Assembly (NCBI GenBank): GCA_009996615.1
Contig: JAACZU010000004.1
Span: forward strand, 175,529-239,528
Length of the DNA stretch: 64,000 nucleotides
Direction: 5' to 3'
DNA from: Rhodanobacteraceae bacterium
GTDB lineage: Bacteria > Pseudomonadota > Gammaproteobacteria > Xanthomonadales > Rhodanobacteraceae
Shown: positions 43,345-54,064 of the stretch, one piece after another
Position numbering within the stretch: position 1 is the first letter of the stretch
Layout: each line of letters opens with the position of its first letter
Program-made: the position numbers and the translations under genes
The notes under the pieces: generated by a model
What the model saw: only the letters and a program-made list of their open reading frames with translations
Database searches by the model: none
What the model was told of the DNA's origin: nothing

Positions 43345-44775
43345 ATGAACCGCATCATCCGTCTACGTCCGGCGCGCGCACTCGTTGTGCTGGGCGCTCT
43401 TCTGGTGTCCGTGAGCGTACTCGGTGAAACCGCGATCGTCGCGCGTGCGCCGTCGATCTCGGGACGCGTCCGCCTGCCGGATGGCAGCGCAGCCGCAGGC
43501 ATGCAGGTCGTCGCGTCGCGCTTCGTCGCCGATGCCTGGTTTTCAGACTACGCGCTGACGCAGGAGGACGGCCGCTACGCGATCGACGACCTCGCTCCTG
43601 GCAGTTACCGCGTCTGCGCCGGCGGAATCGGCACCGGTACGTTGCTGCAGTGCTTCGACCACGAGGATCAGGCCGCGTTTTCCAGCGACCCCGCCTTCAC
43701 CCCGGTTGATGTCGGCGTCGGCGACGAGCGGACCGGAGTCGACTTCGATCTCGCGCATGGGAGTGGCGTCTCCGGCCGCCTGCTGGATGCGCGCACGGGC
43801 CGTCCGTTCGGTGGCCGCGCCGCTCGACTGGTCTTCTTCGACGTGGAAGGCCGCCAGCTCGACCGTGCGGACGTGACGACGGATGCCGACGGGTCCTACC
43901 GAGTACGCGGACTTCCCGCGGGCGCGTTCCACCTGGCGGTGGAATTCAATGGCCCCTTCCGCGAGGCCCGCCTGGTCTATCCGGACCTGCCCTGCCCCGG
44001 GTGGAACTGCGATCCCACGCAGGGCCAACGCCTCACGACTCCGGTCTCCGGCGAACTCACCCAGATCGACTTCGCGTTCCATCCGGACGCGATCGTCCGC
44101 GGCAAGGTCGCCGATGCACAAAGCGGGGTCGGCATCGGTAGCGCCACCGTGAACGGCTACGCGCCCCAAACGGGGCCATTTGGTACGACGTACTCCATCG
44201 CGTGGTCGACCCTGTCGCAGACCGACGGCACGTACGAACTCTATCTGCGGGGTGCCGATCAGGGCGCGAGGTACTACGTGACAAGTGAGCGAGCGGCTCC
44301 ACACATCAACGCGGTCCATCCGGACATCGTGTGCCCGAACGTCGACCAGCAGTGCCTGGTTCAAGGCACGCGCGTCCTGCTCCACTCGGGTGACACCGTG
44401 GAGGGCATCGACATTGCCTCGCCGCTCGGCGCCGTGGTCGCCGGCAAGATCGCCGATGCCCGCGTCGGCTCGCCAATACCTGGCATGGTCACGATTTTCG
44501 ATCGGGACGATCGCCATCTGTGGAGCGGCGCGACGCGCGAGGACGGCACCTACCGAACCGATGCGTTGCCAGCCGGCACCGTATATGCGACCGGCCAGAC
44601 TCACGCCTGGCCGTTCGCGTGCGTCGCCTATCTGGACCGCCCTTGTCCTTCGAACGGCCAGCCGATCAGTTCGGTCGCACCGACCCCGATCGCGCTGCAA
44701 GCCGGCGAGATTCGAGAGGCGATCAACTTCTCGCTCGACAGCGAGTCGGTTTTCCGCAACGGCTTCGAACCGTGA
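43345..44775 (+). CDS. Secreted Cna-B/carboxypeptidase-regulatory-like repeat protein with NGFE tail
   Basis: 476 residues. Signal-type N-terminus MNRIIRLRPARALVVLGALLVSVSVLGE. At least four modules of the type ISGRVRLPDGSAAAGMQV...EDGRYAIDDLAPGSYRV, VSGRLLDARTGRPFGG..DADGSYRVRGLPAGAFHL, VRGKVADAQSGVGIG...TDGTYELYL and VAGKIADARVGSPIPG...EDGTYRTDALPAGTV are prealbumin/Cna-B-like beta domains. Paired cysteines (CPGWNC, CPNVDQQC) may form disulfides. It ends SVFRNGFEP, the tail shared with two other secreted proteins here. Function unknown; probably structural. Confidence 0.82.
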   Translation: MNRIIRLRPARALVVLGALLVSVSVLGETAIVARAPSISGRVRLPDGSAAAGMQVVASRFVADAWFSDYALTQEDGRYAIDDLAPGSYRVCAGGIGTGTLLQCFDHEDQAAFSSDPAFTPVDVGVGDERTGVDFDLAHGSGVSGRLLDARTGRPFGGRAARLVFFDVEGRQLDRADVTTDADGSYRVRGLPAGAFHLAVEFNGPFREARLVYPDLPCPGWNCDPTQGQRLTTPVSGELTQIDFAFHPDAIVRGKVADAQSGVGIGSATVNGYAPQTGPFGTTYSIAWSTLSQTDGTYELYLRGADQGARYYVTSERAAPHINAVHPDIVCPNVDQQCLVQGTRVLLHSGDTVEGIDIASPLGAVVAGKIADARVGSPIPGMVTIFDRDDRHLWSGATREDGTYRTDALPAGTVYATGQTHAWPFACVAYLDRPCPSNGQPISSVAPTPIALQAGEIREAINFSLDSESVFRNGFEP

Positions 44776-44784
44776 ATCCGGCCT

Positions 44785-45990
44785 TCACGCCGGCAACACC
44801 CGGCAAACGAAGCCCTTGAGGTAATCCGTCTCCGGGATCGCCGGGTGCACCGGATGGTCCGGGCCCTGCTGCAGCGCGATCAGCGACTGCACCTGCCGAT
44901 CCAGATGGCGCGCGCCCTGCTGCACGGCGTCGAGCAGCGCGGTGCGCGGCATGTGGTGCGAGCAGGAACAGGTGATGAGCAACCCGTCCTTGGCCAGCAC
45001 CTGCATGCCGAGCTCGTTGAGGCGGCGGTAGGCGAGGCTGCCTTCCTTGAAATCCTTCTTGCGCTTGATGAACGCGGGCGGGTCGAGGATCACGACGTCA
45101 TAGCGCTCGCGCGCCTCGCGGAGCGCCTTCAGATGGTCGAACGCATCGGCGCGGACCGCGCTGACGCGATCGGCCAGATCGTTGCGCTCGATGTTGCGCG
45201 CGATCGCCTCGACCGCGCTGGCCGAGGCGTCGACGCAGGTCACTTCGCTGGCGCCGTACGCCGCCGCGCGCAGGCCCCAGCCGCCGAGGTAGCTGAACAT
45301 GTCGAGCACGCGCTTGCCCTGCACGAAACGCGCGAGCTGGTCGCGGTTCTCGCGCTGGTCGTAGAACCAGCCGGTCTTCTGGCCGCCGACCGGATCGATG
45401 CCGAAGGTCAGGCCGCCCTCGCGCGCGATCACCTCGCCGCCATACTCGCCATGGCCGAGGTCGGCGTACTCGGGCAGCTGCTCCATCGCGCGGATCGAGG
45501 CATCGTTCTTCCACCAGAGCTGGCGCGGCTTGAGCACCTTGACGATCGCCTCGGTCAGCTCGTCCTTCAGCCGCTCCATGCCGGCGGTCGTGATCTGGCC
45601 GACCAGCACGTCGCCGAAGCGGTCGAGAGTCAGGCCCGGCAGGCCGTCGGACTCGCCGAACACGAGCCGGTAGTACGGCTCGGCATACAGCCGCTCGCGC
45701 AGCGCCAGCGCGACGTTGAGGCGGTGCACGATGAGCGAGCGGTCGAGCGGATGCTCGAGCCCGCGCGCGACCAGCCGCGCCGCGATCAGCGAATTCGGGT
45801 TCACGTAGCCGACGCCGATCGGCTTGTCGCGGTGATCGACGATCACGCAGGCCTCGCCCGGCTCGAAACCGGACAGCGGCGAACGCGCGACATCGACCTC
45901 GTTCGAGAACACCCACAGGTGGCCGGCGCGCAGGCGCGCGTCCTCGCCGCGCTTGAGGTAGAGGGCGGGATATTCGATCGATTCGGACAC
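44785..45990 (-). CDS. rlmI: 23S rRNA (cytosine) methyltransferase, RlmI-like
   Basis: 401 residues from GTG 45990 (read as MSESIEYPALYLKRGEDARLRAGHLWVFSNEV), which starts at the conserved PUA domain; the longer frame runs into repeats. The central domain contains GQKTGWFYDQRENR, SAM motif VLDMFSYLGGWGLRAAAYGA, and catalytic-loop elements LDPPAFIKRKKDF and LITCSCSHHM. It would make m5C1962 of 23S rRNA as E. coli RlmI does (exact site inferred). It converges on the secreted Cna-B-like gene. Confidence 0.9.
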   Translation of the reverse strand: MSESIEYPALYLKRGEDARLRAGHLWVFSNEVDVARSPLSGFEPGEACVIVDHRDKPIGVGYVNPNSLIAARLVARGLEHPLDRSLIVHRLNVALALRERLYAEPYYRLVFGESDGLPGLTLDRFGDVLVGQITTAGMERLKDELTEAIVKVLKPRQLWWKNDASIRAMEQLPEYADLGHGEYGGEVIAREGGLTFGIDPVGGQKTGWFYDQRENRDQLARFVQGKRVLDMFSYLGGWGLRAAAYGASEVTCVDASASAVEAIARNIERNDLADRVSAVRADAFDHLKALREARERYDVVILDPPAFIKRKKDFKEGSLAYRRLNELGMQVLAKDGLLITCSCSHHMPRTALLDAVQQGARHLDRQVQSLIALQQGPDHPVHPAIPETDYLKGFVCRVLPA

Positions 45991-46060
45991 GGTGGCGGCC
46001 TGATTGGGCGACGGCGGCGCACGGTAGCCCCTTCGCCGGCCGGCGACAACCGACTCGTGG

Positions 46061-46350
46061 CCCTCCCCTTCGAAGGGGTGAGGCGGGCTTTCGATCGCTG
46101 CCCTCCGGCAGCGATCGCCGGCGAACGGCCGCACAGGGATGTGCGGACCGGGTTTGCGAGCGCAGGGATGCGCGAGGGGTTGGGTGGGGATGGTGTTCGT
46201 CACGCGCCCAAAGACATCGGGACCAAAGTCCCTCCCGCGGATCCTGCAACGCCGCCAAGGTTTGTGAGAGCGGCTTCAGCCGCGATGCTCTTCGGCCCAC
46301 AGCCCTCGGCCCTCAAAAGCATCGCGGCTTCCGCCGCTCCCACAGGTCTA
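46061..46350. repeat. Dense repeat cluster: interrupted CCCTCCCCTT element plus REP-like elements
   Basis: The 370-bp gap 45991-46360 is largely repeats. CCCTCCCCTTCGAAGGGG (46061-46078) begins copy 4 of the palindrome family, and its usual TTGGGTGGGGATGGTGTT flank resumes only at 46180. The 95-bp insert contains a perfect 11-bp stem (46092-46102 with 46107-46117) and a second hairpin CCGCACA/TGTGCGG near 46129-46147. REP-like arms (GAGCGGCTTCAGCCGCGATG, GCTTCCGCCGCTCCCACAGG) follow to 46350. A TACACT hexamer at 46350-46355 may be the -10 of the next gene. Confidence 0.8.
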
Positions 46351-46360
46351 CACTCATCCC

Positions 46361-48487
<2,127 letters not shown>

Positions 48488-48610
48488 GTAGTAAGCACAC
48501 AGTAGGGCGGCTCACGGCGCGCAGCGCCGGAGCCGCCAATCAGTGAACGGGCGGCGGCGATTCCGGCCTGCGGCCTTGAACCGCTCTACGCGCCTGAACA
48601 CCCGTAGCCC

Positions 48611-48991
48611 TTAGCGAGTTGCGGCGAAGACCTCTTCTACCTGAACATCGGAAAGCGGGCCGTACTTGTCATCGCACAGCCAACCCATGTGCGCCCCTGC
48701 CACTACCGCCGCTTCCTTGAACGCCCGAAGCTCGATGTTGGTGTAGCCCCCCTCCATCTTCGGAACGAGGTGCACCAAGACATGCGGTTTCACGACCCGC
48801 ATTTGTGGACTTGAAAGCTCCCGTACGGCGCTTCGCAGGCACTCGACGATCTCATGGAAGTTCCCCGCCAGCGTGCGTGGATGGGACAGGGCCGCGCAGG
48901 AGCGATGAACCCTTCGTCCATCACCCACCACACTAGCAACGATGTGGCCAGCATGCACTTGGATATAGATGACCTTACGGCGAAACATCAT
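48611..48991 (-). CDS. Small protein with MreB-like segment, unknown function
   Basis: 126 residues from ATG 48991 (second codon also ATG). The stretch VLVHLVPKMEGGYTNIELRAFKEAAVVAGAHMGWLCDD faintly resembles the MreB/actin-fold region [34 protein letters not shown], but no phosphate-binding motifs are present. No signal peptide or membrane helix. It is the last of four small co-directional minus-strand genes (50259 to 48611) of lower GC than their surroundings. The gap 48488-48610 holds a GGCGGCT/AGCCGCC hairpin (about 48508-48537) that may terminate the yyaL transcript. Confidence 0.55.
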   Translation of the reverse strand: MMFRRKVIYIQVHAGHIVASVVGDGRRVHRSCAALSHPRTLAGNFHEIVECLRSAVRELSSPQMRVVKPHVLVHLVPKMEGGYTNIELRAFKEAAVVAGAHMGWLCDDKYGPLSDVQVEEVFAATR

Positions 48992-49013
48992 GTAGCCCCT
49001 AATCCGTACCCCG

Positions 49014-49490
49014 TCAGTACCCTTCTGCCTTTACTGACATCGCCATGCCGCCGATATCCATGTCCTCCTTCATTTCCACCGTTAGGAGACTGCCACGCTT
49101 CTGGGTGCCATAGCTGAGCGAAAAGGAGCCTTGGTTCACCCCCACCTGATTGGCTAAGTGCGTGCCGGAGGAAAGACAGGCCAGAGCGCGCTTGACATTG
49201 TTTCCCGAGAATTCGACCGTCCCATGATCCATCAGATACGCGCAGACGGCCTTTGCAGGTGCGTAGCCGCTGTGGATGCAGCGTTTCGCGTAGATAGTCG
49301 GCTCCCCCGACGAATCATTGAAGTCGCCGCCCCACCGTGTATGGAATACGAACTCCCGAGCCTCGCCTGGCTGAACCGAGGCAACGAAGCCTCGCAGTGG
49401 CCGACACAGCGGATCCCCCTGACCAGCTGAAGCCTCCCGGAATGAAGCCATCGCGGCGACAAGAAGGATGAAGACGAAGGCGATTTTCAT
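49014..49490 (-). CDS. Secreted small protein, unknown function
   Basis: 158 residues. Signal peptide MKIAFVFILLVAAMASFREASA. The mature part contains five cysteines (DPLCRPLRG, YAKRCIHSG, AVCAYLMD, ALACLSSG and neighbours) and the pattern AREFVFHTRWGGDFNDSSGEPTIYAKRC. No family recognised. It lies 22 bp upstream of the 48991 gene and 26 bp downstream of the 49993 gene, suggesting one transcript. Confidence 0.6.
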   Translation of the reverse strand: MKIAFVFILLVAAMASFREASAGQGDPLCRPLRGFVASVQPGEAREFVFHTRWGGDFNDSSGEPTIYAKRCIHSGYAPAKAVCAYLMDHGTVEFSGNNVKRALACLSSGTHLANQVGVNQGSFSLSYGTQKRGSLLTVEMKEDMDIGGMAMSVKAEGY

Positions 49491-49516
49491 CCGTTACCTA
49501 ACTCCTGTGACGTGGA

Positions 49517-49993
49517 TCAACGCGCACGCCTCACCCTCGCCTCATCGACACGAACGATCAGGTCGTCGACAACCGGATTCCTCGCGAACGGATTCAACGT
49601 GAATGGAGTGACGGGAGAAAATGAAATCTCCGAGCCGAACTTTCCTGGCTTCGCCAGGCGTAGCGTGATCCGCGGAGGCCGCATGTTCATCGACGCGCTG
49701 ACGTTCATGATGTTTGACAGCGCGACGCGCTCTTCCTCGCCACGGTTGCGCACCAGCAGCGTGTCGCCGCAGTCATGGACTTCGTCGACGAGCTCCCAGA
49801 TGAGCTTCTTCATGAGGAAGAACCCGAAAACGGCCATTGCACATGGACCGAGCAGGAACACGATGTCTTCCTGGTACGCCCCACCCGCGATGGCTACGCC
49901 GAGAAAGACCGCGAGAAAGCCGAACCAGAGGATCGGGAACACCTTCTTCGTGAAGACCAAGCTATTGCTCGAGATCTTCTTCATCGCCGGCAT
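49517..49993 (-). CDS. Small membrane protein with two helices, unknown function
   Basis: 158 residues from ATG 49993, which has GGGGAAGG 5 nt upstream; a second ATG three codons later is possible. Two hydrophobic helices are predicted at about 19-41 (VFPILWFGFLAVFLGVAIAG) and 49-66 (IVFLLGPCAMAVFGFFLM). The C-terminal half is soluble and beta-rich (DEVHDCGDTLLVRNRGEEERVALSNIMNVSAS), resembling PH-like membrane proteins that interpret local environment. Lower GC than the core genes. Part of the four-gene islet. Confidence 0.6.
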   Translation of the reverse strand: MPAMKKISSNSLVFTKKVFPILWFGFLAVFLGVAIAGGAYQEDIVFLLGPCAMAVFGFFLMKKLIWELVDEVHDCGDTLLVRNRGEEERVALSNIMNVSASMNMRPPRITLRLAKPGKFGSEISFSPVTPFTLNPFARNPVVDDLIVRVDEARVRRAR

Positions 49994-50058
49994 GCGTACC
50001 TTCCCCTGCAACCTGGATTGAATCGCGCTGGAACAGCAGTGAACGTGGATGCGGAGCG

Positions 50059-50259
50059 TCAGCCGCACCGCTCTTCAATGGGCCACTTCACGAATGCGAA
50101 GAGCCAGATCGCCGCGAGGTTGACGTAGGGTACGAGCAGCAACAGCGACAACGCGCCGGGGAAGCCGGCCTTGGCGACGATGCGCCAGGCGGGAACGATG
50201 AAAACGCCGCCCAGCAGGAAGAGGACGACGAGCCAATGCCAGATACTGAATGAACCCAC
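50059..50259 (-). CDS. Small two-helix membrane protein
   Basis: 66 residues from GTG 50259, preceded by a strong AAGGAGGGG ribosome-binding site, which decides the start over the longer frame. The sequence begins GSFSIWHWLVVLFLLGGVFIVPAW and continues RIVAKAGFPGALSLLLLVPYVNLAAIWLFAFVKWP, a pattern shared by small conserved Proteobacterial membrane proteins near secretion or phage genes. Function unknown. First gene of the islet. Confidence 0.6.
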   Translation of the reverse strand: MGSFSIWHWLVVLFLLGGVFIVPAWRIVAKAGFPGALSLLLLVPYVNLAAIWLFAFVKWPIEERCG

Positions 50260-50375
50260 TGCACCCCTCCTTGTAGGACCTGTGCTCTGCTGCGCACGCC
50301 CCTTGCCCCGACAAAAGTCCGCCCGGACGACCGCTCCCCAGCCCAACCGTCGCAGGCAAGGCGGTCATTGAGCTT

Positions 50376-50864
50376 CTACAGCAACACCGGCCGATCCGGC
50401 AATTCGTCGCGGTTCGGTCCGCCATCGGCCGGGAAATGCCGCACGAGGATCGCGGTGATCGCCTCGACGCCGGCGAGCGCGCCGCCTTGGTAGTCGCCGT
50501 GCGCGAAGCGCGCCTGCATCAGTGCGCAGACCTGGCGCCATTCGTCTTCGGCCACCTTCGCGGCGATGCCGCGGTCGGCGACGATTTCGATCGCGTGCTC
50601 GGCCAGCAGCAGATAGACCAGCACGCCGGTGTTCTGCTCGGTGTTCCACACACGCAGGCGCGCGAACACCTCGTGCGCGCGCTCGCGCGGCGTGCGGCGA
50701 GTGAATGCCTCGGCCAGCGGCAGGCTGCCTTCGACCGCGAACACGATCTCGCCGCGATGGCGGTGCTCGCTGGCGGCGATCGCGTGCTGGATCGCGTCCA
50801 GCGTGGCCGGCGGGAAATGCCGCTTCGCGGCGGAAAAGTCGAACAGGTGTCGGGTCCAGCGCAT
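50376..50864 (-). CDS. TPM-domain protein (second copy)
   Basis: 162 residues from ATG 50864. It contains the TPM fold signature in FPPATLDAIQHAIAASEHRHRGEIVFAVEGSLPL and VFARLRVWNTEQNTGVLVYLLLAEHAIEIVADRGIAAKV. It lacks a signal peptide and the Gly-rich tail. TPM domains occur in photosystem-repair phosphatases and in YgcG-like membrane proteins. It begins 1 bp after the stop of the larger TPM protein, so it belongs to the lemA operon. Confidence 0.8.
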   Translation of the reverse strand: MRWTRHLFDFSAAKRHFPPATLDAIQHAIAASEHRHRGEIVFAVEGSLPLAEAFTRRTPRERAHEVFARLRVWNTEQNTGVLVYLLLAEHAIEIVADRGIAAKVAEDEWRQVCALMQARFAHGDYQGGALAGVEAITAILVRHFPADGGPNRDELPDRPVLL

Positions 50865-50865
50865 G

Positions 50866-51948
50866 TCACCAGCTCCCCGAGGCGCCGCCGCCGGAAAAAC
50901 CGCCGCCACCGCCACTGAAGCCGCCGCCTCCGCCGCTGCTCCAGCTTCCGCCGCCGAAGCCGCCTCCGCCGAGTCCGCCACCCCAGCCACCACTGCCGAA
51001 GCCGCCCGAACCGCCACGGCTGGCGAAGCCGCCACCTCCTCCGCCGCCGAGCAGGCCGAGGAAGCCGCCGACCAGGCCGATGCCGATGCCGAGTGGCAGC
51101 AGGCCGCTGAACAGCCAGCCGATCACGCCGCTGCCGAGGCCGACGAGGCCGGCGCGTGGTACCGAGGACACGCGACCGAACAGCCCCCGCAGGAACAGCG
51201 CGACGAACCAGCCGGCGATGACCGCCGGCACGATGCGATCGCCGTGGTCCTCGTGCTCGTCGGCCAGCGGCGGCGGCAGCGGCTCGTCGTTGATCAGCTT
51301 GGTCAGCGCGCCGGTCGCGTCATGGATGCCGCCGTACCAGTCGCCGGCGCGGAAGCGTGGCGCGATGTATTCGCGGATCACGCGCGCGGCCGCGGCGTCC
51401 GGGATCGCGCCTTCCAGGCCGCGGCCGACCTCGATGCGCACGCGCCGGTCGTCCTTCGCCACGATCAGGATCACGCCGTCGTCGGTGCCCTTGCGGCCGA
51501 GCTTCCACGCATCGGCGACGCGGATGCCGTATTGGGCGATGTCCTCGGGCTGCGTGGTCGGGACGACCAGCACGCCGATCTGCGCGCCCTTGCTCTTTTC
51601 GAGAGCGGTGAGTTCGCCTTCCAGCGCCTGCTTCTGCTGCGCGTCGAGCGTGCCGGTGAGGTCGGTGACGTGCGCGGTCAGCGGCGGGATCGGCTGCAGG
51701 TCGTCGGCGTGCGCGAGCGTGCCGACACCGGCGAGCAGCAGCACGAGCAGCAGGCGGGCGAGCGCGTGGTGCCTGAAACCCCTCTCCCACCGGGAGAGGG
51801 GTTGGGGAGAGGGTTCGGACGAAGCACGACGCGCAATTCCCGGCATGCCGGTGATGCCCCGCTTCGACCTCACCCTCATCCGGCCCTGCGGGCCACCTTC
51901 TCCCGGAGGGAGAAGGAAAGCAGGCGCACCGCCTCCGGGGAAGGCCAT
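50866..51948 (-). CDS. YgcG-family TPM-domain membrane protein with Gly-rich tail
   Basis: Up to 360 residues. The signal peptide core is LARLLLVLLLAGVGTLAHA, followed by the TPM domain (LTAHVTDLTGTLDAQQKQALEGELTALEKSKGAQIGVLVV...GRGLEGAIPDAAAARVI) and membrane helices (VIAGWFVALFLRGLFG; LLPLGIGIGLVGGFLGLL). The C-terminus is a long Gly/Ser-rich tail. No start codon exists between the repeat and the signal peptide, so translation must begin inside or before the repeat (ATG 51948, 51879 or 51846); residues such as PSPQPLSRWERG are repeat-encoded. It follows lemA by 2 bp, the usual lemA-ygcG pairing. Confidence 0.82.
   Translation of the reverse strand: MAFPGGGAPAFLLPPGEGGPQGRMRVRSKRGITGMPGIARRASSEPSPQPLSRWERGFRHHALARLLLVLLLAGVGTLAHADDLQPIPPLTAHVTDLTGTLDAQQKQALEGELTALEKSKGAQIGVLVVPTTQPEDIAQYGIRVADAWKLGRKGTDDGVILIVAKDDRRVRIEVGRGLEGAIPDAAAARVIREYIAPRFRAGDWYGGIHDATGALTKLINDEPLPPPLADEHEDHGDRIVPAVIAGWFVALFLRGLFGRVSSVPRAGLVGLGSGVIGWLFSGLLPLGIGIGLVGGFLGLLGGGGGGGFASRGGSGGFGSGGWGGGLGGGGFGGGSWSSGGGGGFSGGGGGFSGGGASGSW
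51777..51919. repeat. Two repeats at the N-terminus of the YgcG gene
   Basis: CCCCTCTCCCACCGGGAGAGGGG (about 51780-51802) is a hairpin element of the PSPQPLSRWERG-encoding type. A second, CATCCGGCCCTGCGGGCCACCTTCTCCCGGAGGGAGAAGG-type, element lies at 51879-51919. Both are translated as part of the YgcG frame. Confidence 0.75.
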
Positions 51949-51950
51949 GC

Positions 51951-52580
51951 CTAGTGCGCCGGCTGCGGTTCCGCCGGCTTCGGCGGCGCCGGCTTGCTGA
52001 AATCGACGGTCGGTGCGGTCGAGATCTGCTTTTCGTTCTCGACCGTGAAGTTGGCCTTGGGCTTGTAGCCGAACAGCATCGCGGTGAGATTGTTCGGGAA
52101 CTGGCGCACGAACACGTTGTAGTCCTGCACCGCCTGGATGTAGCGGTTGCGCGCGACGGTGACGCGGTTCTCGGTGCCTTCCAGTTGCGCCTGCAGGTTC
52201 TGGAACAGGCCATCGGCCTTGAGCTGCGGGTAGTTCTCGCTGACCGCCATCAGGCGCGACAGCGCGCTCGACAGCTCACCCTGCGCCGCCTGGAACTGCT
52301 TCAGCTTCGCCTCGTCGGACAGGTCGTCGGCGGTCAGCGTGATCTTGCCGACCTGCGCGCGCGCCTGCGCGACCTGCGTGAACACCGCTTCCTCGTGCTG
52401 CGCGTAACCCTTGACCGTGTTGACCAGGTTCGGCACGAGGTCGGCGCGGCGCTGGTACTGGTTGACGACCTCGGACCAGGCGGCCTTGACGGCCTCGTCC
52501 TTGGACTGGATCGCGTTGTAGCCGCAGCCGTTCAGGGTCGCGACCAGCAACAGCAGGGACAGCAGTCGGATCACGCGCAT
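51951..52580 (-). CDS. lemA: LemA-family lipoprotein
   Basis: 209 residues from ATG 52580, with GGAGGATGT just upstream. The lipoprotein signal MRVIRLLSLLLLVATLNGC has lipobox LNGC. The LemA domain follows (DEAVKAAWSEVVNQYQRRADLVPNLVNTVKGYAQHEEAVFTQV...), a four-helix bundle. It is an envelope protein of uncertain function, nearly always next to a YgcG/TPM gene as here. A proline-rich C-terminus ends the protein. It should be a substrate of Lgt. Confidence 0.92.
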   Translation of the reverse strand: MRVIRLLSLLLLVATLNGCGYNAIQSKDEAVKAAWSEVVNQYQRRADLVPNLVNTVKGYAQHEEAVFTQVAQARAQVGKITLTADDLSDEAKLKQFQAAQGELSSALSRLMAVSENYPQLKADGLFQNLQAQLEGTENRVTVARNRYIQAVQDYNVFVRQFPNNLTAMLFGYKPKANFTVENEKQISTAPTVDFSKPAPPKPAEPQPAH

Positions 52581-52658
52581 ACATCCTCCGTTGATGACGC
52601 TCGCGCCGCAGGGCGCGGCCGGCCGGTACTGTCGCGCGGACTCCCGGCCCACGCAAGC

Positions 52659-53420
<762 letters not shown>

Positions 53421-53474
53421 GCGCGAACGGCTCCTTCGGCGCAAGGCCAGTCGTGCATCCGGTGCGCTTCAAGG

Positions 53475-53518
53475 GCTGCGGGAGCGATACGACCGTCGCG
53501 GCTGCGCCGCTCCTACAG
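53475..53518. repeat. REP-like element overlapping the dgkA stop
   Basis: TGCGGGAGCG ... CGGCTGCGCCGCTCCTACAGG forms an imperfect hairpin between the TerC and dgkA genes. Its right end supplies the TAG stop of dgkA (53513-53515 on the plus strand). Confidence 0.6.
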
Positions 53519-53884
53519 GAAGCGCTCCCAGAGTACCAAAGCCCAGCACAGCACGACGTTGAACATCAGCATCAGCACGGCGGCCGAGCCCATGTCCTTG
53601 GCGCGGCCGGCGAGTTCGTGGAATTCCGGGCTGACCTTGTCGACCACCGCCTCGACCGCCGAGTTGATCAGCTCCATCGCCAGTACCAGCAGCAGGCTGC
53701 CGCACAGCAGCGCCTTCTGGACCGCGCCATCGCCGAGCCACAAACCGAGCGGGAACAGCACCGCCAGCAGGTAGCCTTCCAGGCGGAACGAGGCCTCGTG
53801 CCGCCAGGCCGCGCGCAGGCCGGCGATCGACCATTGCCAGGCGCGCAGGATCTGGCGCGGACCGCGCGGTTCGGTGCTTGCCAT
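53513..53884 (-). CDS. dgkA: Diacylglycerol kinase DgkA
   Basis: 123 residues, the usual size. Three membrane helices; the active-site surface is EASFRLEGYL and LAMELINSAVEAVVDKVSPEFHELAGRAKDMGSAAV, with the conserved ExxNTAIE-like Glu/Asn. It phosphorylates diacylglycerol from membrane-derived glucan or LPS modification back to phosphatidic acid. It is divergent from the PAP2 phosphatase gene across 180 bp (53885-54064), which holds a TATGAT hexamer at 54011-54016 as a possible -10. Confidence 0.93.
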   Translation of the reverse strand: MASTEPRGPRQILRAWQWSIAGLRAAWRHEASFRLEGYLLAVLFPLGLWLGDGAVQKALLCGSLLLVLAMELINSAVEAVVDKVSPEFHELAGRAKDMGSAAVLMLMFNVVLCWALVLWERFL

Positions 53885-54064
53885 GTGCGGCGCCGGCGCT
53901 CAGGCCGCCGCGCGTGCCGCGACGGCTGTGCGCGGCGTGCGGAAGGGATCGCGGTGGAACGGCACGGGCGTCGGCATGGCAGGCGTGGAAACTGGCAAAA
54001 AAGTGCCCGGTATGATGCCATAAAGCCCGCTTTCCCCCGCCTGTCTCCCACTCCGGATGTGCCG

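Noticed and set aside
48488-48610. tRNA or other structured RNA after the yyaL gene
   Set aside because: Only a GGCGGCT/AGCCGCC hairpin is present; no cloverleaf or CCA end is seen, here or in the other gaps.
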